22,520 bases of DNA from SKLM01 sp964450435 (GTDB taxonomy: Bacteria; Chloroflexota; Anaerolineae; B4-G1), in NCBI GenBank assembly GCA_964450435.1, contig CAYVCX010000050.1, positions 1-22,520 of the forward strand, in the 5' to 3' direction. How positions within the stretch are numbered: position 1 is the stretch's first letter; each line of letters opens with the position of its first letter. This document shows positions 22,467 through 22,520 of this stretch, piece after piece. The notes under the pieces were generated by a model. It searched no databases, had not been told where the DNA came from, and worked only from the letters and a program-made list of their open reading frames with translations. A program made the translations under genes and the position numbers.

Positions 22467-22520
22467 GGTGAGTGACGGGACTCGAACCCGCAATCGCCTG
22501 GGCCACAACCAGGTGCCTTG
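22467..22520 (-). tRNA. tRNA-His, anticodon GTG (partial, 5' end outside the window)
   Basis: The 3' two-thirds of a tRNA: anticodon stem-loop CCTGG-TTGTGGC-CCAGG gives anticodon GTG, then T-arm GCGGG-TTCGAGT-CCCGT and the 3' acceptor strand CACTCAC with discriminator C, as expected for histidine tRNA with its extra G at -1. CCA is not encoded. The D-arm and 5' acceptor strand are cut off by the window edge. Confidence 0.9.

Noticed and set aside
1..22520. CRISPR array, insertion sequence or prophage
   Set aside because: No regularly spaced repeats, transposase or phage genes are present; the intein is the only mobile element seen.

Overview
The window is about 22.5 kb of high-GC bacterial chromosome, densely packed with housekeeping and membrane genes. 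I favour a Chloroflexota (Anaerolineae-like) origin. The grounds are the gene content: a GldF-GldG fused ABC permease followed by a DUF4340 protein, a GerW-family protein outside any sporulation cluster, a PcrA helicase with an intein, and a high-GC primary sigma factor. This is inference from gene families, not a phylogeny.

Layout. Positions 15-3414 (minus strand): PcrA/UvrD helicase interrupted by a 371-residue intein in helicase motif III. 3637-6450 (plus): a DUF2085 membrane protein, then pgeF, yggS and yggT. 6451-6779 holds no gene, but it has a consensus promoter overlapped by a perfect inverted repeat and a strong terminator about 105 nt downstream, which I read as a small RNA gene. 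6780-8559 (minus): a coiled-coil zinc-ribbon protein and lgt, separated by a terminator. 8682-12524 (minus): a GerW-family protein, an MFS transporter and a large FAD/iron-sulfur oxidoreductase. 12957-15021 (plus): an Hsp20 chaperone and an HtrA-type protease that is frameshifted at a run of eight Gs. 15022-15609 lacks a gene but carries a second promoter-hairpins-terminator unit of about 270 nt, a second ncRNA candidate. 15610-16791 (plus): the primary sigma factor. 16792-17237 carries large hairpins and the promoter of the next operon. 17238-22105 (plus): a three-gene Gld-like ABC operon. 22352-22520 (minus): tRNA-Arg and a tRNA-His that runs off the window.

How the parts relate. pgeF and yggS overlap by 8 nt and yggT follows closely, so these three look like one transcript. 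The ABC ATPase, the permease/GldG fusion and the DUF4340 protein are coupled (short gap, then an ATGA overlap) and should form one membrane complex. The oxidoreductase, MFS and GerW genes run in one direction; the last two share an ATGA overlap. HtrA, Hsp20 and the sigma factor are neighbours, but nothing in the sequence shows a shared regulator.

The most unusual items are the two candidate noncoding RNA units, whose promoters share the same GC-rich start region, and the intein, whose central domain lacks LAGLIDADG motifs and looks GIY-YIG-like. Several mRNA promoters share the 11-mer ATGGTATAATC.
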